A DNA stretch of 64,000 nt. Origin: Mycolicibacterium chitae (GTDB taxonomy: Bacteria; Actinomycetota; Actinomycetes; Mycobacteriales; Mycobacteriaceae). The stretch spans positions 4,960,001-5,024,000 of the forward strand of contig NZ_LR134355.1 in the NCBI RefSeq assembly GCF_900637205.1. The letters are read 5' to 3'. Below, one piece after another: positions 42,291 through 50,451 of this stretch; position 1 is the stretch's first letter; each line of letters begins with the position of its first letter. The position numbers and the translations under genes were made by a program. Below the pieces are notes generated by a model. It did no database searches. It had not been told where the DNA came from and worked only from the letters and a program-made list of their open reading frames with translations.

Positions 42291-43364
42291 TCAGTCGAAG
42301 GCGTGGCGCGGCAACGTGTTCGGCATGTCCAGCGAACTCAGCAGGCCGGTCTTGGCCGCCACGACATACGGGATGGCGTTGACCACCCGCATGGCGGTGG
42401 CCGTCATGGCGGCCCGACCGGCGCCGTGCCCCTCGGCGGCCCCGAGCGTCATGGCGCAGTGCACATCCGGGTCGCCGTCGATGTCCACCCGGTAGGTGGC
42501 GTCCGCATCCGAGGTCGGCCACTCGGGCGCGACGTCGCGCGCCATCCGGATGATGTGTTCGACCACGATGCGTTCGTCCCCGTCGACCACGCCCCGGGCC
42601 CGGGTGCGCACGGCGCCGCAGGTGCCGGCGGGGATGGTGCCGAACGCGACCTCGAGGTCCCGGTCGGTGACCGCGCGGTCCAGGCTGCCCCGCACCTCGC
42701 TCACCTGGGCGCCGAGCGCATCGGCCATCAGCGCGATCGGTGCGCGCCAGGCCATCTCGATGAATCCGGGCGTCTCGAGCATGGGTTGGAAGTCCAGCGG
42801 TCGGCCGAATCCCATGCCGTCCATCATGATGTCGGCCACCGGGTAGTGGTCGTTGAGGGCGACCTCGGTGACGGTGATCCGGCGGATCGACTTGGACTGC
42901 GTGGTCAGCAGCAGCGCCAACTGATCCGACCCGAACCCCGGGAAGATCCCCGACACGTAGAACGACGCGTTGCCCGCGGTCGCCGCGGCCGCCAACTGCT
43001 CGCGCCACTGCGGAGAGTAGAACGACGGCGGGTACACCAGCGTGGTCGACGAGGTCGAGACGACGTTGATGCCGGCCTCCAGCAGGCGAACGTAATCCGG
43101 GACGGCCGCGGCGTCGCGTTCCGGCCCGCTGGCGGTGTAGACCACGCAGTCGGGTTGCAGGGCGATCAGCGCCGCGGCGTCGTCGGTGGCACGGATCCCG
43201 GTCGGTGCGCCGCCGGCCAACTCCCCCGCATCGCGGCCCACCTTGTCCGGCGAGTGCACCCACACGCCCACCAGGTCGAGGTCCGGACGGCGGCCGATGG
43301 CATCGATGGCGATCGACCCGACTCCGCCGGTGGCCCAGACGACGACTCGCAGCGGTGCTGTCAT
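42291..43364 (-). CDS. DapB-like NAD(P)H-dependent dehydrogenase
   Basis: A 357-residue protein with an N-terminal Rossmann fold (LRVVVWATGGVGSIAIDAIG) of the type in dihydrodipicolinate reductase and diaminopentanoate dehydrogenase. Mycobacteria have many such proteins of unknown substrate. Other features are CVVYTASGPERD, GINVVSTSS and GIFPGFGSDQLALLL. It should reduce or oxidise an amine, imine or ketone. ATG 43364, after GGGGAG, was chosen over a longer open frame. It follows the LLM-type gene by 25 bp and is probably transcribed with it. Confidence 0.75.
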   Translation of the reverse strand: MTAPLRVVVWATGGVGSIAIDAIGRRPDLDLVGVWVHSPDKVGRDAGELAGGAPTGIRATDDAAALIALQPDCVVYTASGPERDAAAVPDYVRLLEAGINVVSTSSTTLVYPPSFYSPQWREQLAAAATAGNASFYVSGIFPGFGSDQLALLLTTQSKSIRRITVTEVALNDHYPVADIMMDGMGFGRPLDFQPMLETPGFIEMAWRAPIALMADALGAQVSEVRGSLDRAVTDRDLEVAFGTIPAGTCGAVRTRARGVVDGDERIVVEHIIRMARDVAPEWPTSDADATYRVDIDGDPDVHCAMTLGAAEGHGAGRAAMTATAMRVVNAIPYVVAAKTGLLSSLDMPNTLPRHAFD

Positions 43365-43389
43365 GTGATCTCCCCAATCATGGTGTCGG

Positions 43390-44367
43390 TCAGGTGGTTT
43401 GCCGAGCGGCCGCGCTGGCTGCCGCGGCCCGCTCCAGGTAGGGCCAGGCGATCTCCGGCGGCATGCCGCCGCACAGCGGGAGCAACGGCAGCGGCCGGCC
43501 CGCGCGCAGGTACTCGACCGCCTCCGCTTCGGTGAGGATCCGGTACGGTCCGCCCGGCTCCCGCAGTTCGGCGACGGTGCCCGCCCGCGAGATGCTCGCG
43601 ACCGTGTCGTCGTCGGGCCGGTAGCTCGCCGCCGCGATCGCGTCATGCAGCAGGTACTCGCCGATCTCGTGCCACGCCTTGTCCACGTCGTCGGCGACGA
43701 AGACCGCGGTCGGCGCGCCCGGCACCGGCAGCTGCACCGGTCCGGGAGTGGTTCCGGCTGCCCGGCAGCAGGATTCGTAGTACTCGACGAGTCCCTCGTC
43801 GGCCGTCTGGGAGATGAAGCCCAGCCCGTGGCGGGCCGCGCGGCGTGCGGCGGCGCGGCTGCCGCCGGCGATCACCACGTGCGGGCCGCCCGGCGTCGCG
43901 CATTGCGGCGTCACCCGGAAGGTGCGGCCGCCGTGCTCGACGGTCTGCCCGCGCAGCAGCGCCAGCAGCACCGGCAACTGATCGTCGGCCACGGCGCCGC
44001 GTCGCCGGTAGTCGAGTCCGAACAGGTCGTATTCCTCGGCGCGATGTCCGACGCCCAGCGCGTAGGACACCCGGCCGCGGCTGAGGATGTCGAGGACGGC
44101 CATCTCCTCGGCGAGCCGGACCGTGTCCCACAGCGGCAGCGGCACCGCGGCGAGCAGGATGGCCAACTGCGTGGTTCGCGCGGCGATCGCCGAGGCCAAC
44201 AGCAGCGGGGTGGGCAGGTGGCCGTCGTCGGCGCCGTGGTGCTCGGACAGCACCGCCAGCACCGCACCGCGGGTCTCCGCCCAGGCGCACATGTCCAGGG
44301 CGGCCGCGTACAGGTCGGCGATCCCGGCGCCGCCGGGCGCCCGCATGTCAAACCTGAAGATGAGCAT
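43390..44367 (-). CDS. LLM-class flavin-dependent oxidoreductase
   Basis: A 325-residue luciferase-like monooxygenase-fold protein. Visible family features are the N-terminal strand MLIFRFDMRAPG, AVLSEHHGADD, LAEEMAVLDILSRGRVSYALGVGHR and PHVVIAGGSRAAARRAARHG. The enzyme would use FMN or coenzyme F420 to oxidise or reduce an organic substrate. It heads a two-gene operon with the DapB-like gene, and an operator copy lies 32 bp before its ATG. Confidence 0.85.
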   Translation of the reverse strand: MLIFRFDMRAPGGAGIADLYAAALDMCAWAETRGAVLAVLSEHHGADDGHLPTPLLLASAIAARTTQLAILLAAVPLPLWDTVRLAEEMAVLDILSRGRVSYALGVGHRAEEYDLFGLDYRRRGAVADDQLPVLLALLRGQTVEHGGRTFRVTPQCATPGGPHVVIAGGSRAAARRAARHGLGFISQTADEGLVEYYESCCRAAGTTPGPVQLPVPGAPTAVFVADDVDKAWHEIGEYLLHDAIAAASYRPDDDTVASISRAGTVAELREPGGPYRILTEAEAVEYLRAGRPLPLLPLCGGMPPEIAWPYLERAAAASAAARQTT

Positions 44368-44399
44368 CGGGACCCGCCGTCGTCACAGGCACCGATACT

Positions 44400-44414
44400 A
44401 ACCTAATTTTTGTT
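44400..44414 (-). promoter_or_regulatory. Putative operator upstream of LLM gene
   Basis: Minus strand AACAAAAATTAGGTT, 14 of 15 to the consensus. The following TAGTAT (minus strand 44399-44394) could be a -10 box for the LLM gene. Confidence 0.65.
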
Positions 44415-44466
44415 TCGCTAGTGTCGTTCTGAAATGTTGAGTACAGGGGAAAGCCTCCCGTCCGGC

Positions 44467-44481
44467 AGCAAATATTAGGTG
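44467..44481 (+). promoter_or_regulatory. Putative operator upstream of acyltransferase
   Basis: AGCAAATATTAGGTG, 13 of 15 to the consensus. It lies 135 bp before the acyltransferase ATG and 53 bp from the neighbouring copy at 44400. Confidence 0.6.
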
Positions 44482-44616
44482 TTCGACGCGGACTGCGACG
44501 TTCCCGGGAGCTGCGTCGAACGCGGCAGCGCCCGCCGCCGGGTAGCGTGCGGACGACGACGGTACCCGGCGCCTTCCCCGCAGGACCGGGCCCAACACTG
44601 GCCGAAGAGGACGCGC

Positions 44617-45924
44617 ATGAACGACGCCGCCACCACTGGTCCGACCCGCGAGCTCGCGCTGGATCTGTACCGCAGCGCGGCGGTCATCCTGGTGGTCATC
44701 GGCCACTGGCTGCTCTCGGTCATGACCTACGACGACGGGACGTTCGGCCGGGACAACCCGCTGGTGCTGATGCCGTGGACGCAATGGATCACCTGGTTCT
44801 TCCAGGTGGTTCCGGTCTTCTTCGCGGTGGCCGGGTTCGCGAGCGCGGTGTCGTGGGCGCGGTTCGAGGCCGAGGGCAGCGCGACCCGGCAGGAGTGGCT
44901 GCGCCGCCGGGTGAGCCGGGTGCTCGGTCCCACGGCGGCCTACGTGGTCCTGGTGTTCATCGTGATGGCCGTGTTGTTCGCCGCGGGGATCAGCGGATCG
45001 GTGTTGGCCCTCGGCGGCTGGGCCGTCGCGATGCACCTGTGGTTCCTGGCCGTCTACCTGATGGTGGTCGCCCTGACACCGGTGGCGGTCGCCGCGCACC
45101 GGCGCTGGGGGCTGGCCGTACCGGCCGTGCTGGCCGGCGCGGTGATCGTCGTCGACGTAATCGGCATCGCCACCGAGGTGCCCGAGATCCGGATGCTCAA
45201 CTACTTCTTCTGCTGGGCGGCGATCTACCAGCTCGGGATCGCCTGGCGCGACGGTCTTTTGCGACGCGGACTGCTGCTGGGGATGGCCGCCGTCGCGGCG
45301 GTGGCGCTGCCCATGCTGGTGACCTGGGGTCCGTATCCGATCGCCATGATCGGCGTGCCCGGGGTGCGGGTGGAGAACAGCGCCCCGCCGTCGGTGGCGC
45401 TGTTGGCGCTGGCCGCCGTGCAGATCGGTGTGCTGCTGGCGATCACCGGTCCCGTCAACCGCTTCCTGCGGCGCGGGCGGTGGCCGAAGATCATCGGGGT
45501 GGCCAACAACAACGTGATGGCGCTGTACCTCTGGCACATGCTGCCGGTGGTGATCGTCACGCTGGTCGGCTACCCCACCGGGTTGCTGCCCCAGCCGCCG
45601 ACCGGTTCCGGCGCGTGGTGGCTGGCCCGGCTCGAGTGGGAGCTGATCCTCGCGGTCGTCACGGTGGCGCTGCTGGTGCTGCTGTGGTGGGGCCGGGCCA
45701 TTTTCGCCGCGCCGGTCCCGAGCTTCGGGGTGCCGATCCCGGAGTCCGTCGCCACCGTCGGGCTCTACCTGGGGACGACGGCCGCGGCCGTCGCGCTGGG
45801 CCGGCTGGCCGCCGGCGGCTTCGCACCCGACGGTGAATTCCCCGTCGGCACCGCCGCGCTGTTCCTCGGCGGGCTGATCCTGGTGGCGATCCGGCCGCGC
45901 AGCCGGGTGAAGGATCCCGCCTGA
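44617..45924 (+). CDS. Acyltransferase-3 family membrane protein
   Basis: A 435-residue integral membrane protein with about ten hydrophobic segments, matching the acyltransferase-3 family that O-acylates sugars, lipids or small molecules. The N-terminal ELALDLYRSAAVILVVIGHW carries the conserved arginine and histidine. Later elements include PVFFAVAGFASAVSW, RRRVSRVLGPTAAYV and NNNVMALYLWHM. ATG 44617 was chosen because AGAGG lies six bases upstream. It is divergent from the LLM operon, with an operator copy on its side. Confidence 0.85.
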   Translation: MNDAATTGPTRELALDLYRSAAVILVVIGHWLLSVMTYDDGTFGRDNPLVLMPWTQWITWFFQVVPVFFAVAGFASAVSWARFEAEGSATRQEWLRRRVSRVLGPTAAYVVLVFIVMAVLFAAGISGSVLALGGWAVAMHLWFLAVYLMVVALTPVAVAAHRRWGLAVPAVLAGAVIVVDVIGIATEVPEIRMLNYFFCWAAIYQLGIAWRDGLLRRGLLLGMAAVAAVALPMLVTWGPYPIAMIGVPGVRVENSAPPSVALLALAAVQIGVLLAITGPVNRFLRRGRWPKIIGVANNNVMALYLWHMLPVVIVTLVGYPTGLLPQPPTGSGAWWLARLEWELILAVVTVALLVLLWWGRAIFAAPVPSFGVPIPESVATVGLYLGTTAAAVALGRLAAGGFAPDGEFPVGTAALFLGGLILVAIRPRSRVKDPA

Positions 45925-46026
45925 GGCCGCTGCTGAGCCTTGGTGCCGAGATTGCCTCAAGGGCTGTTGCCCGGAGCTGCTCACGACCCTGGCAGCATTT
46001 TCGCGGCCCCGGCCCACGCGACCTTC

Positions 46027-46626
46027 TCAGGCCGGCTCGATCTGGCTCATGACCATCTCCATGAACGGCCGATAGAGGTTCTCGTCGTCGAGATGGCTGC
46101 CGAGGGTGACCCCCTCGTTGGTGGCGATCAGCAGCTTGGCCAGGACCTCCGTGGGCACCCGCGAGCGGCCGCCGACCTTCTCCAGATGCGCGTCGATGTA
46201 GTGCGCCAGCGAGCGGATGGTCTCTTGTCGACGCTCGGCGAGCGCCGCCCGCGCCTCCGGATTGCGCAGCAGGAACAGCGTGAATTCGTAGCCCAGCGCG
46301 GCCCGCTGCGCCGCGCCGATGCTCAGCTCCTGCCAGCGGCGGGCCAGCTTGTCGACGTCCAGGTCACCCAGCGAATGGAACGACTCGACGATGTCGGTGA
46401 ATCCGTCGAGGAACCGTTGCAGCTGACGCTCCATCACCGCCAGGAACAGCGCTTCCTTGGTGCCGAAATGGGAGTAGATCGCCCCGCGGGTGTAGCCCGC
46501 CGCGTCGGCGATCAGTTCCAGCGAGGCCCCGGCCAGGCCCTGTCGGGCGACGACCTCCTCGGCCGCGTCCAGCAGCAGGTTCCGAGTGTGTTCGACCCGC
46601 CGTTCCCGCGTCCACCGTTCAGCCAC
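46027..46626 (-). CDS. TetR-family transcriptional regulator
   Basis: A 199-residue TetR protein. The DNA-binding part contains GLAGASLELIADAAGYTRGAIYSHF, followed by a ligand domain rich in tryptophan, phenylalanine and leucine (RRWQELSIG, EFTLFLLR). It is divergent from the P450 at 46790, and a palindrome (46702-46715) lies between the two genes. It probably represses that P450 and itself. Confidence 0.87.
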   Translation of the reverse strand: MAERWTRERRVEHTRNLLLDAAEEVVARQGLAGASLELIADAAGYTRGAIYSHFGTKEALFLAVMERQLQRFLDGFTDIVESFHSLGDLDVDKLARRWQELSIGAAQRAALGYEFTLFLLRNPEARAALAERRQETIRSLAHYIDAHLEKVGGRSRVPTEVLAKLLIATNEGVTLGSHLDDENLYRPFMEMVMSQIEPA

Positions 46627-46701
46627 GCGCCCATCCTCCCAGGACCGTCACCGCCACAGGGCAGCACGCCACGCTCCCTCAAATCCAACCTTGTATGTCG
46701 G

Positions 46702-46715
46702 ATACAGTTCTGTAT
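46702..46715. promoter_or_regulatory. 14-bp palindrome, likely TetR operator
   Basis: ATACAG-TT-CTGTAT with perfect 6-bp arms, in the 163-bp divergent region between the TetR gene and the P450. A second half-like GTATGTCGGATAC precedes it. Confidence 0.6.
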
Positions 46716-46789
46716 ATTGCTCGTGTGCGCTGCGCCACAGCCCCTCGAAAAGCGCCCCCTGGAGACACTGTGATTGGCGGTCGACGGTA

Positions 46790-47992
46790 ATGACGACGAG
46801 TACGGCACGCGACCTGTACTACGACCCGTGGGATGTCGCGCTCAACGCGGATCCCTACCCGATGTTCAAGCGGTTCCGCGACGAGGCGCCGCTGTACTAC
46901 AACGAGCCGCACGACTTCTACGCGGTCAGCCGCTTCGAGGACGTCAACCGGACCCTGGTGGACTACCGCACCTTCAGTTCCGCGCGCGGCGTCGTCCTGG
47001 AGATCCTGAAGTCCGGCATGGAGATCCCGCCCGGGGTGCTGATCTTCGAGGATCCGCCGATCCACGACATCCACCGCAACCTGCTCTCGCGCGCCTTCAC
47101 GCCGAAAAAGATCAACGCGTTGGAGCCGATGATCCGCGAGTTCACCGCACGGTGCCTGGATCAGGTGCCGGCCGGCGGCACCTTCGACTTCGTCAAGCAC
47201 CTGGGCGCAATCATGCCGCTGCGCGTGGTCAGCATGCTGTTCGGCATCCCGGAGCACTTCCAGCAGCGGGTGCAGGAGGACGGCGACCGCCACGTCCGGA
47301 CCGAACGCGGCGGCCAGATGACCGACAATCCCGACGGCGCCATCACCAACGGGGAGGTGTTCGCCGACTTCATCGACTGGCGCGCCACCAACCCGTCGGA
47401 CGACCTGACCTCGGAATTGCTCGAGGCCGAGTTCGAGGACGAGACCGGGGTGGTGCGTCGGCTGCGCCGCGACGAGTTGCTGATGTTCATGAACGTGGTG
47501 GCCGTGGCGGGGGCGGAGACCACCACCCGGCTGATCGGCTGGACCGGAAAGCTGCTGTCGGAGTATCCCGATCAGCGCCGCCTGCTGGCCGCCGACCGCT
47601 CGCTGCTGGGCAGCGCCATCGAAGAGATCCTGCGCTACGAACCGCCGGCGCTGCAGGCCGCGCGCTACGTGACCCAGGACGTCGAGATCCACGGCCAGGT
47701 GGTCCCCCAGGGCAGCGCCATCCTCACCCTGATCGGTGCCGCCAACCGCGACGAGCGCCGCTTCGGCGACAACGCCGAGAACTTCGATATCACCCGAAAG
47801 GGAAAGCAGCACATCACCTTCGGGGTCGGCGCCCACTACTGCCTCGGCAACGCGCTGGCGCGCATCGAAGGCAGAGTCGCCCTCGACGAGATCCTGAACC
47901 GCTTCCCCGACTGGGAGGTGGACCTGGACAACGCGGTGTTCTCCTCGTCGTCGGCCGTGCGCGGCTGGGACAGCATGCCCGCCCGCGTCTGA
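46790..47992 (+). CDS. Cytochrome P450
   Basis: A 400-residue P450 related to those at 3189 and 41085. I-helix AVAGAETTTRLIGW near residue 239, ExxR in EEILRYEPP, haem loop FGVGAHYCLG with the cysteine near 350. ATG 46790 matches the paralogues' N-termini; no strong ribosome site is seen. The gene stands alone behind a divergent TetR repressor, so its control differs from the other two copies. Confidence 0.92.
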   Translation: MTTSTARDLYYDPWDVALNADPYPMFKRFRDEAPLYYNEPHDFYAVSRFEDVNRTLVDYRTFSSARGVVLEILKSGMEIPPGVLIFEDPPIHDIHRNLLSRAFTPKKINALEPMIREFTARCLDQVPAGGTFDFVKHLGAIMPLRVVSMLFGIPEHFQQRVQEDGDRHVRTERGGQMTDNPDGAITNGEVFADFIDWRATNPSDDLTSELLEAEFEDETGVVRRLRRDELLMFMNVVAVAGAETTTRLIGWTGKLLSEYPDQRRLLAADRSLLGSAIEEILRYEPPALQAARYVTQDVEIHGQVVPQGSAILTLIGAANRDERRFGDNAENFDITRKGKQHITFGVGAHYCLGNALARIEGRVALDEILNRFPDWEVDLDNAVFSSSSAVRGWDSMPARV

Positions 47993-48120
47993 CCCGCCCA
48001 CCACCGGCCATCTCGCGGCCGACCCGCGGTCGTGATAATTGTAGAGAACGGCTGATCATGAAAACCGGGGTATGACAGCTACCGCAGGCGCAATCGCGGG
48101 GGTCGCAGAAGGGACGCTCC

Positions 48121-49137
48121 GTGATCTGCCCGCATTGCAGCATCGAACTGCTGTATCGCAGTCGTGGCGACGGCAGATGCGCCAGGTGCAGGAAGCGCTT
48201 CGCCCTCGAACCCCGCGGAGCCCCGCTGCGGCTACACGACCTGCGGGTGCGTGCGCTCAGCGACCGCCTCCGTGACGGTCGCGACCTGCGCTACACGCTG
48301 ACCCAGTTCCGCTACGCCGCGGCCCGCCGACGGCTCCCCGAACTGAACCGGGTCGCCAACTGGGCACTCACCATCTGGTGTGGGGTGCTCCTCTGGGGGA
48401 CGTTCATCCTGGCGCTGGTCAGCGGCCTGGCCGTGCTGACCGTGATCGGCATCGGGGTGGCGTTGCTGGTCGGCGGCATCGCGCTGAACCTCGCGGCGCG
48501 CCCGGTGCTGCGGCGGTTGACCACCGTCCGCATGCCGCTGACCGCCGAACGCCTGGTCACCGACGTGCTCGAACCCTGGCAGAAGGTCTACCAGCAGTGG
48601 CCCCCGGGGATGATCGACGAGGACCAGGTGCCTATCCCGATGCCGGCTTCGCCCCGGTACGCGCTGGTGTGCCCGAATCGCAGCGTGCTGGCCTGCCTGG
48701 CCGCCAACGGTGTACCGGCGGCCTACGACATGGCGTTGCTGGAAGACCCCCGACAGGTGCCCGCCGGGTTGCCGGTGCTGGTGCTGCACAACGCCAGCCT
48801 GCCGGGCCTGGCCCTGGCGCGCGACGCGCGGCAGTGGTTCGGCCCGCGGGCGCGGGTGCTGGGCATCGCCCCAAAGATGGTGATGGACAACGAGGGCGCG
48901 ATCCGGTTGCGGGAGCGGCCCACTCGCCGGGCCGACCGGGCTTTCCTGGCCGGCGAACCGGTGTCGGAGCGCGAGGTCCGGTGGCTGGCCGCCGGCTGGT
49001 GGTCGCCCGTGGCGGCGATGCCGCCCGCGGCCCTACTGCGCGCGGTGTCTCGCGCGGTGGAGCGGATCGACGCGCAGTGGGACCCGGAACGCGCCCAGGC
49101 CCGTCGGGTGGGCTTCCTGTCCTGGCCGGCGGCATGA
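48121..49137 (+). CDS. Zinc-ribbon membrane protein with Toprim-like C-terminal domain
   Basis: A 338-residue protein of unknown function. It starts with a zinc ribbon (CPHC and CARC within the first 23 residues), then a charged helical region, two adjacent hydrophobic segments (ALTIWCGVLLWGTFILALVSGLAVLTVIGIG spans them, positions about 80-115), and a C-terminal domain of about 160 residues. That domain is clearly related to the next gene's product (LVC....L.ANG.P, VLVLHNASLPGLAL, MPPAALLRAVSRAV, GFLSWP). The pattern recalls a Toprim fold, but the acidic residues expected for catalysis are not kept (CPNRS and HNAS). GTG start; the stop overlaps the next start by ATGA. Confidence 0.6.
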   Translation: MICPHCSIELLYRSRGDGRCARCRKRFALEPRGAPLRLHDLRVRALSDRLRDGRDLRYTLTQFRYAAARRRLPELNRVANWALTIWCGVLLWGTFILALVSGLAVLTVIGIGVALLVGGIALNLAARPVLRRLTTVRMPLTAERLVTDVLEPWQKVYQQWPPGMIDEDQVPIPMPASPRYALVCPNRSVLACLAANGVPAAYDMALLEDPRQVPAGLPVLVLHNASLPGLALARDARQWFGPRARVLGIAPKMVMDNEGAIRLRERPTRRADRAFLAGEPVSEREVRWLAAGWWSPVAAMPPAALLRAVSRAVERIDAQWDPERAQARRVGFLSWPAA

Positions 49138-49937
49138 GACGCCTACTTGCCGACCGCCTGCTGCGCGGCGCGATCCGCCGCGCGGGCGCCCCGGGCCGGT
49201 TGCGCTTCACCGAGCGACAGCTGTTCTACGAGATGTGCCGCGGCCTGCTGCCGGCGCACCGACTGCCCCGCCGGATCGGGTACTCCCCGCCAACGCTGCT
49301 GTCCCCGGAGGTCTTCCGGGACGCCGTGCACCGCCACGGACCCATCGACGGCCTGCTCACCCCCCTCGCCGCGGCGCCGCGGCCACTCGGCCGACACACC
49401 CCCGAGCCGGACCTGTTCGACTACGGCCTACCCCGGCTGCTGGTCTGCCAGTCCCACGCGGTCGCGGAGATGTTGCGCGCCAATGGGATCCCGATGGAAT
49501 CGGCGTGCCCCGTGCTCAGCGCGGCCGAACTGCCCGCCGATCCCGGCCTGACTCGGATGTTGCGGCAGGCCGGTACGGCCACCGTCTACGTCCTGCACGA
49601 TGCCGGCGTCGCCGGACTGGCGCTGCCGGGAGAACTGCCCCGGCTCACCGACATTCCGGACACCGCCAGGGTGGTCCCGATCGGCCTGCGGCCGGCGCAG
49701 GTCTGGCCGCTGCACCTGCCGCACCAACCAGGCCCGGCCGGGTACGCCGCGGCGGCGGATCCCAAGGAGCAGGCCTGGCTGCGGCGAGGTCGGACCGTCG
49801 AGGTGGAAGCCGTGCCCCCGGCGGTGTTGCTGCGCAGCGTGCACCGGCTGGTGCGGGGCGTGGCCCGGCCCAGCACCGGACTCGTCGATCTGCAACGCGC
49901 CCGGCACGCGGGCTTTCTGACCTGGCCCACCGGATGA
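49134..49937 (+). CDS. Uncharacterised protein, Toprim-like domain (paralogue of upstream product)
   Basis: A 267-residue soluble protein. The N-terminal region contains RFTERQLFYEMCRGLLP, which resembles the winged-helix part of topoisomerase VI A/Spo11-type proteins. The second half resembles a Toprim fold: LLVCQSHAVAEMLRANG, then VYVLHDAGVAGLAL, where the aspartate could be one catalytic acid. The C-terminal part (VEVEAVPPAVLLRSVHRLV, GFLTWP) matches the upstream gene. These fold suggestions come from pattern reading only and are weak. Start and stop codons overlap those of both neighbours. Confidence 0.55.
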   Translation: MRRLLADRLLRGAIRRAGAPGRLRFTERQLFYEMCRGLLPAHRLPRRIGYSPPTLLSPEVFRDAVHRHGPIDGLLTPLAAAPRPLGRHTPEPDLFDYGLPRLLVCQSHAVAEMLRANGIPMESACPVLSAAELPADPGLTRMLRQAGTATVYVLHDAGVAGLALPGELPRLTDIPDTARVVPIGLRPAQVWPLHLPHQPGPAGYAAAADPKEQAWLRRGRTVEVEAVPPAVLLRSVHRLVRGVARPSTGLVDLQRARHAGFLTWPTG

Positions 49938-49948
49938 AGGAGCCGACA

Positions 49949-50443
49949 GTGCCCGAACGTGGCAAGGACGCCCGCGAGATCGGCTACGCCGACGAATTGC
50001 TGGCCGGCGGTACCGTGCACCGACGCTACTCCGACGGCCGTCAGGAGTGGCGTACCCGCACCCCCGGCGGCGCCGTACCGTGGCGAGATGATCAGGGCCG
50101 CAGCGGGGTCGACGAACCGCTGGGCGACAAACTGATCAAGCGCACCTTCTCCGACGGCTCGGTGGCCTACGGGCGCGAAGCCGGGTTCGGTCGCACCCTG
50201 TGGCGCGACGGCACCCTGACCGTCAACCGATCGTCCTTCGGCGGTCGCCTCGGCGGGATCCTGGCGGCGGTCACCGGCGCGGTCGTGGTGGGCGGTCTGG
50301 TCCTGCCGCCGGAATCGCTGACCCCGCAGGAGGAGCAGGCCCTGCGGGACGAGACCGCGGCGGACGCGGGCGGCGACGGCGGCTCCGGCGACTACGGGGA
50401 CTGGGGTGGCCCGGGCGACGACGGCGGCGGCGACTTCGGCTGA
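49949..50443 (+). CDS. Uncharacterised membrane-anchored Gly/Asp-rich protein
   Basis: A 164-residue protein of unknown function. The N-terminal 90 residues carry two similar units (VHRRYSDGRQEWR and IKRTFSDGSVAYGR) that may pair as beta hairpins. A hydrophobic segment (GGILAAVTGAVVVGGLVL) follows, then a low-complexity tail rich in glycine, aspartate and tyrosine (DGGSGDYGDWGG). GTG 49949 was chosen because AGGAG lies six bases upstream; ATG 49934 overlaps the upstream stop. It belongs to the same tight operon. Confidence 0.55.
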   Translation: MPERGKDAREIGYADELLAGGTVHRRYSDGRQEWRTRTPGGAVPWRDDQGRSGVDEPLGDKLIKRTFSDGSVAYGREAGFGRTLWRDGTLTVNRSSFGGRLGGILAAVTGAVVVGGLVLPPESLTPQEEQALRDETAADAGGDGGSGDYGDWGGPGDDGGGDFG

Positions 50444-50451
50444 GGAGAACC

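Noticed and set aside
17676..44481. KstR or KstR2 operators
   Set aside because: The recurring motif does not fit the inverted repeats I know for these cholesterol regulators, and no kstR-like single TetR gene is beside it.
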